A DNA stretch of 64,000 nt from Phycomyces nitens (Eukaryota; Mucoromycota; Mucoromycetes; Mucorales; Phycomycetaceae), in contig JAHRBC010000004.1 in assembly GCA_022702545.1 (NCBI GenBank), positions 5,176,001 through 5,240,000 of the forward strand. Direction: 5' to 3'. Below, one piece after another: positions 33,432 through 44,774 of the stretch. Made by a program: the position numbers and the translations under genes. The notes under the pieces were generated by a model, which saw only the letters and a list, made by a program, of their open reading frames with translations, had not been told where the DNA came from and did no database searches. Positions within the stretch are counted from its first letter, which is position 1; each line of letters starts with the position of its first letter.

Positions 33432-34626
33432 TTAAATAGACTGTTGGTAGGTGTAGTGAGGAGGAATGATGAGGGGCTTTGTATTTCGAGACACAAGTCT
33501 GGTTAGCCATCCAAAGGGGTAAGTTGACGAGGGTGCACGGAGGGATGGGGCAGTAGGCTGGTAAACCGGTAGACTGAAGGAGGGATCATGTAGCGTTCCT
33601 GGCAGGACTAGTACGGGGCTATCTATCATTATGTCGTGTAGAGTATTGTCGGGAAGAACAAAGGACATGAAGACCTGGAGCCAGTGCCGGACCCGCATAT
33701 TGCGGTTTGTACTTGAGGTATGGAGCAGGAGAGATTCTTTGGATGGAACGCGGTAGAGAATGCGGGTTTCATTGCTTTGGTCACTAGAACCCTTTATCTC
33801 ACAGGGACTAGTGAATGGACTATGGGGAGTAAGAGTGATCTGATGGTGATGGAGCCTGGTGGTATAATGGGCAGGAGCACGAATCCTTTGTCGTTCAATG
33901 AGTTTTACGGTGAGACTAGTGAGGACCAAGGGCGTATTGGACGCTGTTTGGAGAGACAAGGAGACTGGCAATAATGCGCCTGGGACGAGGTTGGTTGCCT
34001 CGACTGTGACAATCAGACTATGATTGTCGTCCAAGATGCGGGTCAGGCTGACAGAGTTCGGGCCCTCTGTGGGCGGCAGACGGACTAGTTCGACGGGGAT
34101 CCTTGTGCGCAAAGGCAAGAGACATGGCCATGGAAATGCCCTGACAAGAGCCTCGCAGTGGAGCTTATAGGAGATTCGGCCATAGCTGCACTCTATTGAT
34201 TCAGACAGGGCATTTGACAAGAGAACCTCGAATGGGAATCGATGAGTTCCCTTTGCGAGCTGTTGTGGAGTACAAGAGACCTGAAGAGTGGAGTCTACCA
34301 AGACTTGTTTGTCCCAGTGGTCGGCTTATAAACAACATTACTTTATTGTTTGTAAGACCAATCAATAGAAACAACCATAAAGTAATAATAATAATAATAA
34401 TCATAATAATAATAAAGAACAAGAGTATATAGAATATCTTACCTTCTGGCCACAGTGTCTTTGCCGTGCCTACCAACTGCACAGTGATCGCATGTACGAC
34501 AATGGGGCGGGCTAGTTCCAGACGCACAAATCCACGAAGGAGATTTGTCGTCTGGGTGTCTCTGGGATGTCCACGCAAGTAAACGGTGGTTTCCAAAAGG
34601 ACCAGCGACAATGACCGGCAAAACAT
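33432..34626 (-). CDS. alpha-arrestin (arrestin-fold trafficking adaptor)
   Basis: Fungal alpha-arrestins bring Rsp5-type ubiquitin ligases to plasma-membrane transporters. Two exons. Exon 1 (34626 to about 34442) encodes MFCRSLSLVLLETTVYLRGHPRDTQTTNLLRGFVRLELARPIVVHAITVQLVGTAKTLWPEG, the canonical arrestin-N start. Exon 2 (about 34330-33432), entered by phase-1 splicing, encodes DKQVLVDSTLQV, LAKGTHRFPFEVLLSNALSESIE, SYKLHCEALVRAFPW and a C-terminal arrestin domain (SLTRILDDNHSLIVTVEATNLVPGALLPVSLSL). The protein ends YTYQQSI, about 350 residues, short for fungal arrestins. No clear PPxY motif is seen, so recruitment of the ligase would be indirect or through a variant motif. Confidence 0.85.
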
Positions 34627-35359
34627 AAGCAATAAATATATATATATATATATTTATATATTTATATATACATTTATATATATTTTTATATATATGTATA
34701 TATTTTTATATTTATATTTATATGTATCCACACATGTATTATGTGGATATGTAATCTATATATTTAAAATAAATAACTACAAAACCTTTTTTTTCTTTTA
34801 TATAATTTTCATTCATTGTCTTGTGGGCCTTTTTGTAGTCCTTGATTCTGCAGGAGGTTTTGGCAGTCCCTTTTTGTCTACTAAAAAAGAAAATGGAATT
34901 CTTCCCCTGACGGCCATGTAGATATATGTTATATATATATATATTATCTTTGGCTTTCCAAAAGCGTAATAGAGTGCACAAGCCCTTTGTACATTTTGCT
35001 GGAGGATCATGACTCGCACTGTCAACAGAGCTTCTTTTTTGTTCGCCAATTGTGTGACGCAAACACAATAACACAAAGCTAAGCTTTTAGCACTCTTGTA
35101 GAACCAAAATATTTGAAATAAATAATTAGTTCCCCTTGCTAGAATATAATAATATAACATTTAAATGCTCCGTCCAGCCCTCCCCCTCTTTTGTCTCATA
35201 ACACAATGATTCAATTGGACTTGTCCTTTTTGCACGATACAACACTCTGGGACGACGGTTTCACTAGGAAAAATATTTTTTTGACTTGTGGTATTTAAGC
35301 ACCAACTCGCCTATTTTATCCTCCTTGACAAAAACCATACACCATTTTCTGCCCTCTTG
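34627..35359. other. AT-rich divergent promoter region
   Basis: Between the alpha-arrestin (-) and HAL5-type kinase (+) genes. The first about 130 bases are TA/TTTA repeats. A TATTTAAG TATA-like element lies near 35290, about 65 bases before the kinase ATG. Open frames here on the minus strand come from the simple repeats. No gene seen. Confidence 0.5.
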
Positions 35360-37062
35360 ATGATTTCGTCTGTCCAGCCTGCGGGGCTCATGACTCCAGA
35401 CCGCTCTACACCCTCTAGCCCCACCGTCTGTCCAGCCATAGTCTCCAGGACCACCTCTACCCTCATTGTCGACCTGTCAGACCTCACTCGTCGCCTGCAG
35501 AAAGCAATCTCTTTCTCCAAACCACCCTCACCGGCCATATCTCTTTCTTCCTCCTCATCCTCATCCTCAACCCCTTCATCCCTCGCCCTGCCCAGTCCAG
35601 GGCTGCCTGTCCAATTCATCTTCAAGAAGCCAGAGTACAACAACCATTATCACCAGACCCATTTCCACCGCCCAAAACCCAAAGACTCGCTCGTGTGGTC
35701 TGATCTCAGGCAGTTCTTTAGTCCCTTGGCCGAGGAAGATCAGCGATCAGACTTTGGAAATCAATTCCGCCAGAATATCGAGAGCCGCTACGGCAAATGG
35801 GGTAAGTCATCTTGCAAACCAAACCTTGTTTCTTTTTCGGAAATATTGTTATATTACATTTTCAGGCACTTTGTCTCTCTTTGTCTACCTGTCTTTCTCT
35901 GGCTGTGATTCTCTGGCTGTGATTCTTTATCCTTATCCTTATCATTTTTTAAAAAAAATACCTTATCTATTGTGCAAACCTTTATGCGCTTATCAATCAA
36001 ATGCTTAAAATCTTAATCTTCTTTATTCTCAATATACATAGGCCGTTTTATTGGCAAGGGAGCCGGTGGGTCGGTGCGACTGATCAGACGCGACAGTAAT
36101 TCACTGGCAGTAAAGCATTTCAGAAGTCGTCTAAGCCAGGAAAGCGAAAAGGACTATATCAAAAAGGTGACGGCCGAATTCTGTATTGGATCGGCACTCC
36201 ATCACCCCAACGTCATCCAGACCCTCGACCTCATCCAGGATGGTCCACAGTTTTACCAGATTATGGAGTTTTGTCCAAACGACTTGTTCAACGTGGTGAT
36301 GAGTGGGATGATGTCACGCCAGGAAATTGCCTGTACGTTTAGACAATTGCTTCGTGGAATGGAATATCTCCATGGACTTGGAATTGCACACAGAGATCTC
36401 AAGCTAGATAATCTCGTAATTTGTCCCCTCGGAATCCTCAAGATCATTGATTTTGGGTGCTCGACAGTGTTCCGCTGTCCTTTCGAGACAAATATTACCC
36501 GTTCCAAAGGTATATTTAGATTTTAGGATTCAAGAATTGGCTCTATAAACCAGACGACAATATATATATTTATATATAATATATTTATATATATATAGGC
36601 ATCTATGGCTCAGATCCCTACATTGCTCCAGAGCAATACGTCCAGACCACCTACGATCCACGACAGAGCGATATATGGTCGTGTGCAATCATCTTTCTGT
36701 GCATGACAATCCGGCGCTTCCCATGGCGTGCTCCCCACCAGAGAGATGCCTCCTTCCGTGCCTACTGCTCCAATCCCCAGCTACAGAAAGCACGCCTCCT
36801 GAAGCTCCTTCCTCGTGAATGCCGTCCTGCAATCGGAGGAATCCTCAATCTAGATCCAACAGAGCGCACAAGCCTCCAGGAACTCATGAAAGACAGCTGG
36901 ATCCAAGACGATGATGTATGCACAATGGAAGCGCCTGGTGCCCACCATGTTCACCACGTCACCCACGCGTCTTCCAACGAGCGTGCCAATCTCGTCGTCC
37001 TGTCCCCAGAACCACCCGGCCGAATTGCAGAGCGTGAAAAGAGACGCCGGGGATACTGCTAG
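35360..37062 (+). CDS. Ser/Thr protein kinase, HAL5/NPR1-type fungal kinase
   Basis: Fungal-specific kinase group that controls nutrient and cation transporters at the plasma membrane. The start at 35360 ([21 protein letters not shown]) follows a TATA-like element; an earlier ATG at 35288 overlaps that element and is less likely. Exon 1 is a Ser/Pro-rich N-terminus with a poly-Ser run. The kinase begins [21 protein letters not shown] (Gly-rich loop); VAIK-type Lys is in LAVKHF; hinge MEFCPNDLF; catalytic loop [13 protein letters not shown] is [10 protein letters not shown]; activation segment [16 protein letters not shown]. The [12 protein letters not shown] form is characteristic of the NPR/HAL5 group. 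C-lobe continues [17 protein letters not shown] to [15 protein letters not shown]. Three exons. It is co-oriented with the CSC1 gene. Confidence 0.9.
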
Positions 37063-37285
37063 TCAAAATTGTAAACATATAAATGTATCCTTTTTGTGCA
37101 AGGACAAATTCAACAACAACAACAACAACAACAAAAAATAAGCACACACACATTACATACATACCTTTCGCATTTTATTATTATTATTACTAGACATTTA
37201 TCTTTATGATCTATCCTTCTTGTATTTTATAATATATACATATATATATATATAGTATATATGTATATTCTTCTTCTTCTTCTTC

Positions 37286-37326
<41 letters not shown>

Positions 37327-37553
37327 TACCAAAAAAGAAAAAAAAAGAAACATTTTTAAATATCTGGTTTCAATTGAAACTAAACTATATATAATTGCAT
37401 TTCACTATATCTTTTTAATAACAATATATATATTTTACTCTCTTTATTTTTTAACATGGATGTAAAACAATATATACATAAATATATACATAAATATTTT
37501 TGCTTGTAAATAGAGCCCATTCCATTGCCTTCTTTCATTCCTAAACATCCCAT
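37063..37553. repeat. microsatellite-rich spacer
   Basis: Between the kinase and CSC1 genes. It holds a CAA tract (about 37112-37135), an ATT tract (about 37177-37190), a TTC tract (about 37268-37288) and a pure AT run of about 35 bases (37290-37324). No gene seen. Confidence 0.8.
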
Positions 37554-40396
37554 ATGGCCACCATCGAGACAGCCTACTATGTGCCCACCTTGCTCGGCCT
37601 CTCGACCACTCTGGGGATCTCATGTGCCATATCCATCGTCTGTCTGGTCTTGTTTGAGACCTTTAGACGTATTGACTCGATGCAATATCTATTTTCCCCA
37701 CGGACACAACTCTCCGCGTAAGACAAACATAAATATCAAGAGATAAAGAAAATCAAGAACAAAACTGATACAGAATTACACAATCATCATAATTTTATTT
37801 ATACACATATAAATTATATAGATCTCCGGCTGTCCCACTCTCCAGACGCCCATTGGCATGGATCGCATCTACCTTTTGGCTAGACGAAGCATACTTTATC
37901 AGCCGAGTCGGATTGGATGCCACAATGTACCTCCGGTTCCTACGGATGGCCATTCACTTTCTGGCCTTTCAATCTATCCTCATCTGTCCAGTGCTCTTGG
38001 CCCTTCACTGGACAGGCAGCTCATCCTCGACATGGAACGAATTGTCGCTGGTGTCAATTGATAATGACACTGGGATTTATACAGACCAGTTCCGCAGCAA
38101 TTCAACTCTCTACTATCTCTCAATTGCAACCATTCCAGACCACCACCCAATTGTCTGGATACATGTGTTTTTTGGCTACTCTATTGCCTTGGGGTGGCTA
38201 TGGTTGTTGTTTGTCAACCATTGGCACCACCTCTATCTCTTGCAGGCCAAGGGTCCTTCGTCTTCTATTCAGGAACGATCGATCCTTATAAAAAATGTCC
38301 CCCACCCACTCAGAAACCCAGCATCACTTCAGCACCACTTTACCATGGCCCAGGTTGGGTCGGTCGAGTCAGTGACCCTGGTCAGTGCAAGGGCCAGCAA
38401 GGCTTTGGACCGGGCACTCGACCGCCGAGAACGCTGGCTGGATGATTTGGAGCGATCGTTGATTGTTCTTGCGCGTGAGAATGCAAAGTATCCAAACGCA
38501 ATGGATATTGATTCCTGGCTGCGTCTTTTGCAGGACACCAATCCTCTGGGTCTCACAGAACACATCAAGGCTCTCATGCTCAACATCACGCTTGCCGATA
38601 CTGAGATCGAACAGCTGCGGGATGTCAATGCGTCTCCAGAGTACTATCAACCCACGGGCACAGCGTTTGTTACCTTTACGTATGTCAATCTTGTTGTTGT
38701 CTTATATGTTTTTATATATTTTTGTTTTATGCTTTATTAACCTGTAACAGATCACCGCATTCCGCCCAGATATGCGCGCAGATCGTGACATCCTGGAAAC
38801 CAGGCGTGTTTGATACCCGGATGGCACCCGAACCACGCGATTTACTATGGCCAAGTCTCTTGCGCAGAGGCAGACGCGACAAACTGATGGGAAGGCTGCG
38901 GCAATGGGCAGTGTTTGCTGCTGTGTGGTAAACTAGAACCCAAATGGGTTGTCTGATTGCTTATTATCTAATAGGTCATTGACAGTGTTCTGGCTGTTTC
39001 CTATATCGTTTATTCTCGGCCTGACTTCCATTGAATCGCTATCCCAGCACTTTGCATTCTTGCGCTACTTTCTCGACACCTCTCTCATGGTCCGGTCGTT
39101 TATCCAAAACATTCTGCCGACACTCTTGGTGACTCTGTTCATGAGCCTGCTTCCCTGGATCCTGCTAGGTACAGACACACACACAACCAAGAGCTCTGCT
39201 AACACCCTGTAGAAATCTCAAAACAGCAGGACTTTGTGTCCTACTCTGAGCTAGAAGAGTGTGTGCTTGGGCGATACTACCACTTTGCCATCTTTAATGT
39301 CCTCATTGTATTTCTTCTCGGCACAACATTTCTGTCGACCATGCTAGACGTGCTCTATGAACCCGCCCGACTGACCCAGCTCCTGGCAAACTCTTTACCT
39401 CAGGGAGCCAACTTCTTTCTAAACTATATCCTGTTCAATGCCTGCACTCACGCAATGGAGCTCATCCAACTAGGCTCCCAACTATTTGGCCACTTTTTCC
39501 TGACCCTTCCCTGGGTAGCCAAGACCCCTCGGATCCTGCGCCGTCTGACATCTCCCTGGTCTTTTCCGTTTTACTACTATTACCCCAACCACATTCTCGT
39601 GTTTGTCATCACGTCCACCTACTCTGTCATTCAGCCTCTCATTCTCATCTTTGCCCTGTTCTACTTTATACTCGCGTTGGTCTGCTTTAAACACCAGTTC
39701 GCATATTGCTACATACGTCGGTATGAATCAAATGGGGCACGTCATTTTAGACGCGTGGCACGGTACACGAGCGACGGATTGATCATCTTCCAATTGACAA
39801 TGGTAGGCTTGCTTTATCTAAAAGGTGTGCCAGCTGCTGCCACGGCCCTGCTGCCATTGATCATCATCACCCTGTGGGCCAAATGGAAACTGACGCGACT
39901 GTTTGGGCGTCGGTCCAAGCATCCTTATGTAGGTCGGTTTGATGGCATCAAGCCAGTCGGGGCGGTTGGCAAGACAGTAGGATGGTGGGGATGGGTTGAT
40001 GACATTTGGAAGATCTCGTATGTCAGGGCCTGGTGGGCCAATGGACGATATGGGACACCTCAGATGGATGAAGAGCGACATGGAATCACTCCACAAACTG
40101 CGGTTGGAAAAGACATTGTGAGTGGAGAGGCAAGTAGTAGTGGGAGTCCGGCAAGTACGATCCGACTAGAGACGAATGAGGTGTGGGATGGTTTGGCAAC
40201 CTATGAACATCCCTCGCTGATGAAGCCGTTGGACGATGGAGTGTGGATGCCATTTGACGTCACACTCAGCAGGTGGGACCTGGGAGCGTGCGTAAAGATA
40301 CCCCGCCGCGTGCTGCAGCAGCAAGCATTGGCATTGACAGTGCCAGCAAACCAAACACCGCCCTCGAGGCAGAGACAACCCAAAGATGACCTGTGA
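37554..40396 (+). CDS. CSC1/OSCA-type (TMEM63) cation channel
   Basis: Hyperosmolality- or stretch-gated calcium-permeable channel of the DUF221/anoctamin superfamily, expected in the plasma or vacuolar membrane. The N-terminus has the first helix (LGISCAISIVCLVLFETFRR), then the RRPLAWIASTFWLDEAYFISRVGLDATMYLRFLRM block characteristic of the family. After two more helices the cytosolic RRM-like domain starts at RSILIKNVPHPLRNPASLQHHF and ends TGTAFVTF, then SAQICAQ and PRDLLWPSL. The channel core follows (SLTVFWLFPISFILGLTSIESL, FSYSELE-like segment, YYHFAIFNVLIVFLLGTTFLS, SLPQGANFFLNYILF, HQFAYCYIRRYESNG). The tail after about 39900 is cytosolic and ends KDDL. Five exons; introns interrupt after TQLSA, FVTFT, AAVW and WILL. 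Alternative names are Rsn1-like or Phm7-like. Confidence 0.92.
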
Positions 40397-40580
40397 ATGC
40401 AGAGTATTCCCGCCCCGGAGCAATAACCCTGGGCGATGTTCATATTTGGCCAATGCCATGTTACCAGGACAGAAAAGGAAAGAATCCCAAGCCTCTCTGG
40501 CTTCCGGTGCATGTCATCCATTGGCAAAGCCCACGCGCTTCCCTTTTTCTTTTTTTATTAAGCCCTTTAAATAAAAACCG

Positions 40581-40587
40581 TATAAAA
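40581..40587 (+). promoter_or_regulatory. TATA box of the tropomyosin gene
   Basis: TATAAAA, 72-78 bases upstream of the ATG at 40659, in the 262-base gap after CSC1. Confidence 0.6.
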
Positions 40588-40658
40588 CACGCTCTCCTGG
40601 GAGTTTCCCCTTTTCTCTAATCTCTTTTTAACAAACTTTATACTTTTTTTTAATAATA

Positions 40659-41178
40659 ATGGAAAAGCTCAAGGAAGTAAGTAACAAAACAGAAAATCAG
40701 CTTTCTTGATTTCTTGTTCTCAACCTCTTCTTTCTTTTTTTATTAATCTAGAGAGTCGTCACCCTTCGCTCCCAGGCCGATGCTGCCAGACAGCACGGCG
40801 ATGAACTCGAAGCCAGATCCAAGCAGTTGATTTCTGAGCATATCTCCAGAGACCATGAAATCACCTCTTTGGAGATTCGCATCAAGAACCTCGAGGACCA
40901 GTTTGAGAAGACCGAGGCAAAGTTGGCCGAGACGTCTGGAAAGTAAGTTGGTCTAGTAGACAAACAGATGACTCTGACTCTCTGCCTCTTACTCTGACTC
41001 ACGCTACAACATTAGGTACAACCAGGCCGACCTCAAGGCAGAGGATAATGAGAGAAAGGTTGCCGCACTTGAGGCCGAGCTGGGTGAAAAGGAACACAAG
41101 TTTGAGGAGTTGACAGAGAAGTACAAGACCACAAAGGCAGAGCTGGAGGAGTTTGCTCGTCAGTTTGATGACATGTAA
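40659..41178 (+). CDS. tropomyosin (short form, 123 residues)
   Basis: Coiled-coil dimer that lies along actin filaments and stabilises cables. Three exons: 40659-40676, 40752-40942 and 41016-41178, with introns of 75 and 73 bases holding no hidden coding. The N-terminus MEKLKERVVTLRSQADAARQHGDELEAR and the C-terminal part LKAEDNERKVAALEAELGEKEHKFEELTEKYKTTKAELEEF match fungal tropomyosins. The middle continues EITSLEIRIKNLEDQFEKTEAKLAETSGKYNQAD in unbroken heptads. The total is 123 residues against 161 in fission yeast Cdc8 and yeast Tpm2 and 199 in Tpm1. These differ by steps near 38-40 residues, the length spanned per actin subunit, so this version looks one period shorter than the 161-residue form. 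Confidence 0.9.
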
Positions 41179-41319
41179 AACCTGCCCTCTTCCTTTTTCA
41201 TTTCATGTCTTATAAAATTTACTCATCGCTTTCATTACAAACTTGTGCCATTTCTGTTTTATTTACCCTAATAAAATAAATATATATGAAAATAAGAAGA
41301 AGAAAGAAAGAAAAAAGGA

Positions 41320-42192
41320 CTAGACAATGTTGTCTACACCCGTGCCACCAAGAATGGCGGTGCTTGCGTGAGGCTGCTGCTTGAAGCCAGCAATTGCTAC
41401 ATAGAAAGTGAGTACATACAATCCAGATCAGCTGTCCTGCTTACCATAGCTAATGGCAGCCAAGAGAAGCGTGACAGCGGGTATGAGGAGGATGGTGGTA
41501 CTGATGGTCCGGGACAAGAACATGACTATGGAGAACCTACATCATCATTATCATCATGTATTAGCTATACTGTGAATCTACATAGCGTATTTGGCAACTC
41601 ACACCACGTAGAGACCTGCTCTGAGGTACGAGCTCTCAAAGGTATTGACAAACCCATCACTATATAATCAGATATGAATACAATGCGCAGATTTATATAA
41701 CAAGACTTACAACTTTGGGCTTGTGGGACAAACCTAGATCAAGATGCAAGTAACCGTTATTATTATTATTATTATTATTATTATTGGAGTATATGTATAT
41801 ATATGTATATAAGTTGGTTACCTTTTTGCACAATGGCACTTCTACAAACACCAATATAAATGCAAGTACCCTTTAAGACATGCACATGGAGATGCATTAG
41901 ATGATCATGTCAAGATTATTATTATTATTATTATTATTTTGATTTTTCTTACCATCCTATAATGGAAAAGATGAGATTGCCGACCAACGAGACAATTCCA
42001 AGTGCAATCAGTACTAATAAGATACATGATGAGCATCGTTGTTCTGATTAGACATTCAAAACCTACACACAATTGACACCAGTCCAAACCTAAGGCCAAA
42101 ATGGGTTTGTGAATATTGAAATCTCATCTCATCCCTTACCATTGAGCATAGAGCGAAAAGTTACGCGATGCAAACTCGGCAAAGATTCCCAT
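41320..42192 (-). CDS. TVP18: Golgi membrane protein Tvp18
   Basis: Small four-helix protein of late Golgi/endosomal vesicles. Six or seven small exons give MGIFAEFASRNFSLYAQW, VLIALGIVSLVGNLIFSIIGW, VLAFILVFVEVPLCKK, CPTSP-type segment, GFVNTFESSYLRAGLYV, FSIVMFLSRTISTTILLIPAVTLLLAAISY and AIAGFKQQPHASTAILGGTGVDNIV. The NFSxYxxW, SIIxxxxxxFxEVPxxxKxCP and YAxA landmarks are those of Tvp18. The start at 42192 is the only ATG before the NFSLYAQW segment. Several introns contain ATT microsatellites (about 41757-41784 and 41918-41937). The gene is tail-to-tail with tropomyosin, 141 bases apart. Confidence 0.85.
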
Positions 42193-42430
42193 TCTTGTTA
42201 ATACAAAGAGTGATTGCAAAAACAGAAAAAAAAACTCGTTGACAAGGAGCAATATATATATACGTATATATGTATATATGTATATGTATAAAAAAAGGGG
42301 AGAAAAAGAAAAAAGTAGTATATTTGATTTAACTGTATTTGAATTCGATCTACGGCATAAACCCAATTTTTGTGCCTTTGAACAAGTACAATTCTTGTAA
42401 ATTAATTAGCTGGCAAACCCAATTGTACGT

Positions 42431-44467
42431 TTAATTTGGGGTTTGTTGCTGAATGGCTTGCTCATCCCAGTGCTTCCAGAGCGCATCTCTGATATGATCA
42501 TCTTCACCTAGCTGTTCGGCCTTTAAGAACAGTACAATATCTACATTTGGAATCATGGCTCTTGCTACCCCCAGACGCTCGTCTAGTCTTTCGGATTCTT
42601 GGGATTTTATAATGGTGTCCTGGCCAGACCATTCTTCTAACCAACCTCTTTCTGGCCACTCTTTGGAGTCCAAGGTGGGCATTGGTTTAAGGCTGGCTTT
42701 ATCTGTGGGCTCAATGAGCTTGATCGTAGGCATCTGGACATGAAGGAGGCCAGTCGTCTTGGCTTCCATGGTACTTTCTTCAGGAATAGGACCGTGATTG
42801 TACCCATGCTCCTGATCATCAGAATCCTGACTATCTTCTGACATCTTTCGTTTCAAAGACAATAGGAGTGACAAGAGCGAGCCTGATCGTCGTGTGGTTG
42901 ACTGGATCCAGGTCTGCTTGGCAGACAGAGAATGGCTGTGATCAAAGAACGGTGTAGTGACATCTCGAATAAAGATCTTTAGGATCCGTCCAGGGTTCTC
43001 TTGAGCAATCTGGCTATAGATCTCCAGATCGATCTCTCCCGAATCTCCCACGAGAACAAACTGCCTCTGAGGGAAATCACTCATAATAGACAGAATCGCA
43101 TCTCTCTTTGCCTGGCCAGCAACCTTGACCAGTCTAGAGAACAGGCTGCCATCGGCTCGGAGATGGATGCTGCCGGGAGGAAACTGGTTCTGATGAATAA
43201 ACCGATCGAGCATAGGCAAGAGTTGAAAGGGACTATTGGAAACATAGTGAAACGATGCCCCTTGAGTGTACCACCCCATGTACACATCAGCCATCCCATC
43301 AACATCCTTGGGCTCCTTGAAAAAGGTGTTTGATAATACGGTCCGTGCGCCGTTTAGGACCCGAGTGTCCTTGATTGTGTCGTCAATGTCAGATATAATC
43401 GAAATCCCACTGGGGCTAATCAAATTGACTAGTCCAGTAGTCGGCAGAAAATTGGATTTTGTAGGGTTAGGTTGAGGCGAAGGGTCTGACCTTAACTGGA
43501 GAAGTCGAGGGTCACATAGACCATGCTGCTTAGCCCAGTTCTGGACCCTTTTGGCTGGTATTTCAAACGTGCCACCAAAGAAGCCAGTATTTTCCGAAAC
43601 AAAGCTTTCCTGGAGCTCTTCAGCTGTGTGTGGCGCCTGGGTGTCTTGGAGATAGTCGAAATAGCTCGGGCAATCATAGGTTGTGTAGTGGTCAATAAGC
43701 GACCCAGACATGGCCCGAGACACTATTGAAGAGTTCAAGACGATCGAGAGTGGGTTCTTTGGCCTGCCAAACGGAGTCAGACATGAGAATGGTCTATTGA
43801 GAATGCTAGAGTAATCTGCTGGTTCTGGGTCTACTACACTCAAGGGCTGGCAATCGTCTAGCGATGCGGATAGGCTGTAGGGATCCCTTCGACTGTCCTG
43901 CAGAGATATTGGACCGGTTGCCTTTATGGTAAACACCTTGTTGCGCTTGTTCTTTGCCATGAAATAACTGAATCGCTTCTCAAACATATGAGTTGTCTTT
44001 GGGTCTGTGGAAGCTGCCTTTGCAACACTTTTGGTAATTCCTATCGAGTAAAGAAATGGTTGACCCAATCATTTACTTGTTAGAACGATTTGACCTTTTG
44101 GATTAATGAGCTCTATCCCCGCTATTATTCTAATTACCCATCATTAGCCGTTGTTTTGTGCCGGACGTATTATGAGAAAGTGCCCAAGCCTTGACACGAA
44201 TTATCCATACTAGAGGGTCTGGGAGGGAGCGTGGGATGGAAAATGTCAAGACAATTCGAATAGGTGCTTTTGTTACCTACCTATTGGACTCTGCATGGCA
44301 TAGGTGGGGAATAGGATGCATTCCTTTTGTAATTCATCTGTTGAAAAAGGAAGATCTGTTGGGTCATCGAGCAAGAGAGAGTCGAGGTCTAGAGAGGCTG
44401 GTTCTTGGTAAAGAGGTGCAGATGTGTCGAGGATTTGTGAAAAGGGTTGGTGAGATACAGTGGTCAT
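42431..44467 (-). CDS. APP1: App1-type phosphatidate phosphatase
   Basis: Mg-dependent phosphatidate phosphatase (DUF2183) that yeast links to endocytosis and cortical actin patches. Three exons. Exon 1 encodes MTTVSHQPFSQILDTSAPL ... ECILFPTYAMQSPI. Splicing over 60 bases (GTAGGT ... CCCAG) joins to PLVWIIRVKAWALSHNTSGTKQRLMMG, giving the family's FPTYA...VW-IRVKAWALS pattern. Exon 3 (to 42431) holds the catalytic DxDxT-like motif SIISDIDDTIKDTRVLNG, then FHYVSNSPFQLLPMLDRFI, GSIHLR and FVLVGDSGEIDLEIYSQIAQENPGRILKIFIRDVT. The tail of over 100 residues is Ser/Glu-rich and disordered. Catalytic residues are intact. Confidence 0.92.
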
Positions 44468-44774
44468 GATATAATATATGTATAAATATGTATAAATAAT
44501 AAATAATAAGCAAGTAAATAAATAAAAGAACAAACTAGATCTCAATATTATATATATATATAATTGTTTTTTTATTACTGTCTACTGACGCTTTGGCATC
44601 ATCAGTAGAGGTGAAAGGGGCAAGTGAACTATGGATCTCTAAATTAGGCTTATCATCAGGCTTCTTGTACTCCAGGTCTTTGAACACATATTTATTTATT
44701 GGCCTCGGCAAAACACTTTTTAGACGCTCAATATTCATCACACGTGGTGTGCAAAGACTATTTTATAATCGTAT

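Noticed and set aside
34627..34760. TA/TTTA-rich block considered as a replication origin
   Set aside because: No defined origin consensus is known for this lineage, and the block is an ordinary simple repeat like many others here.
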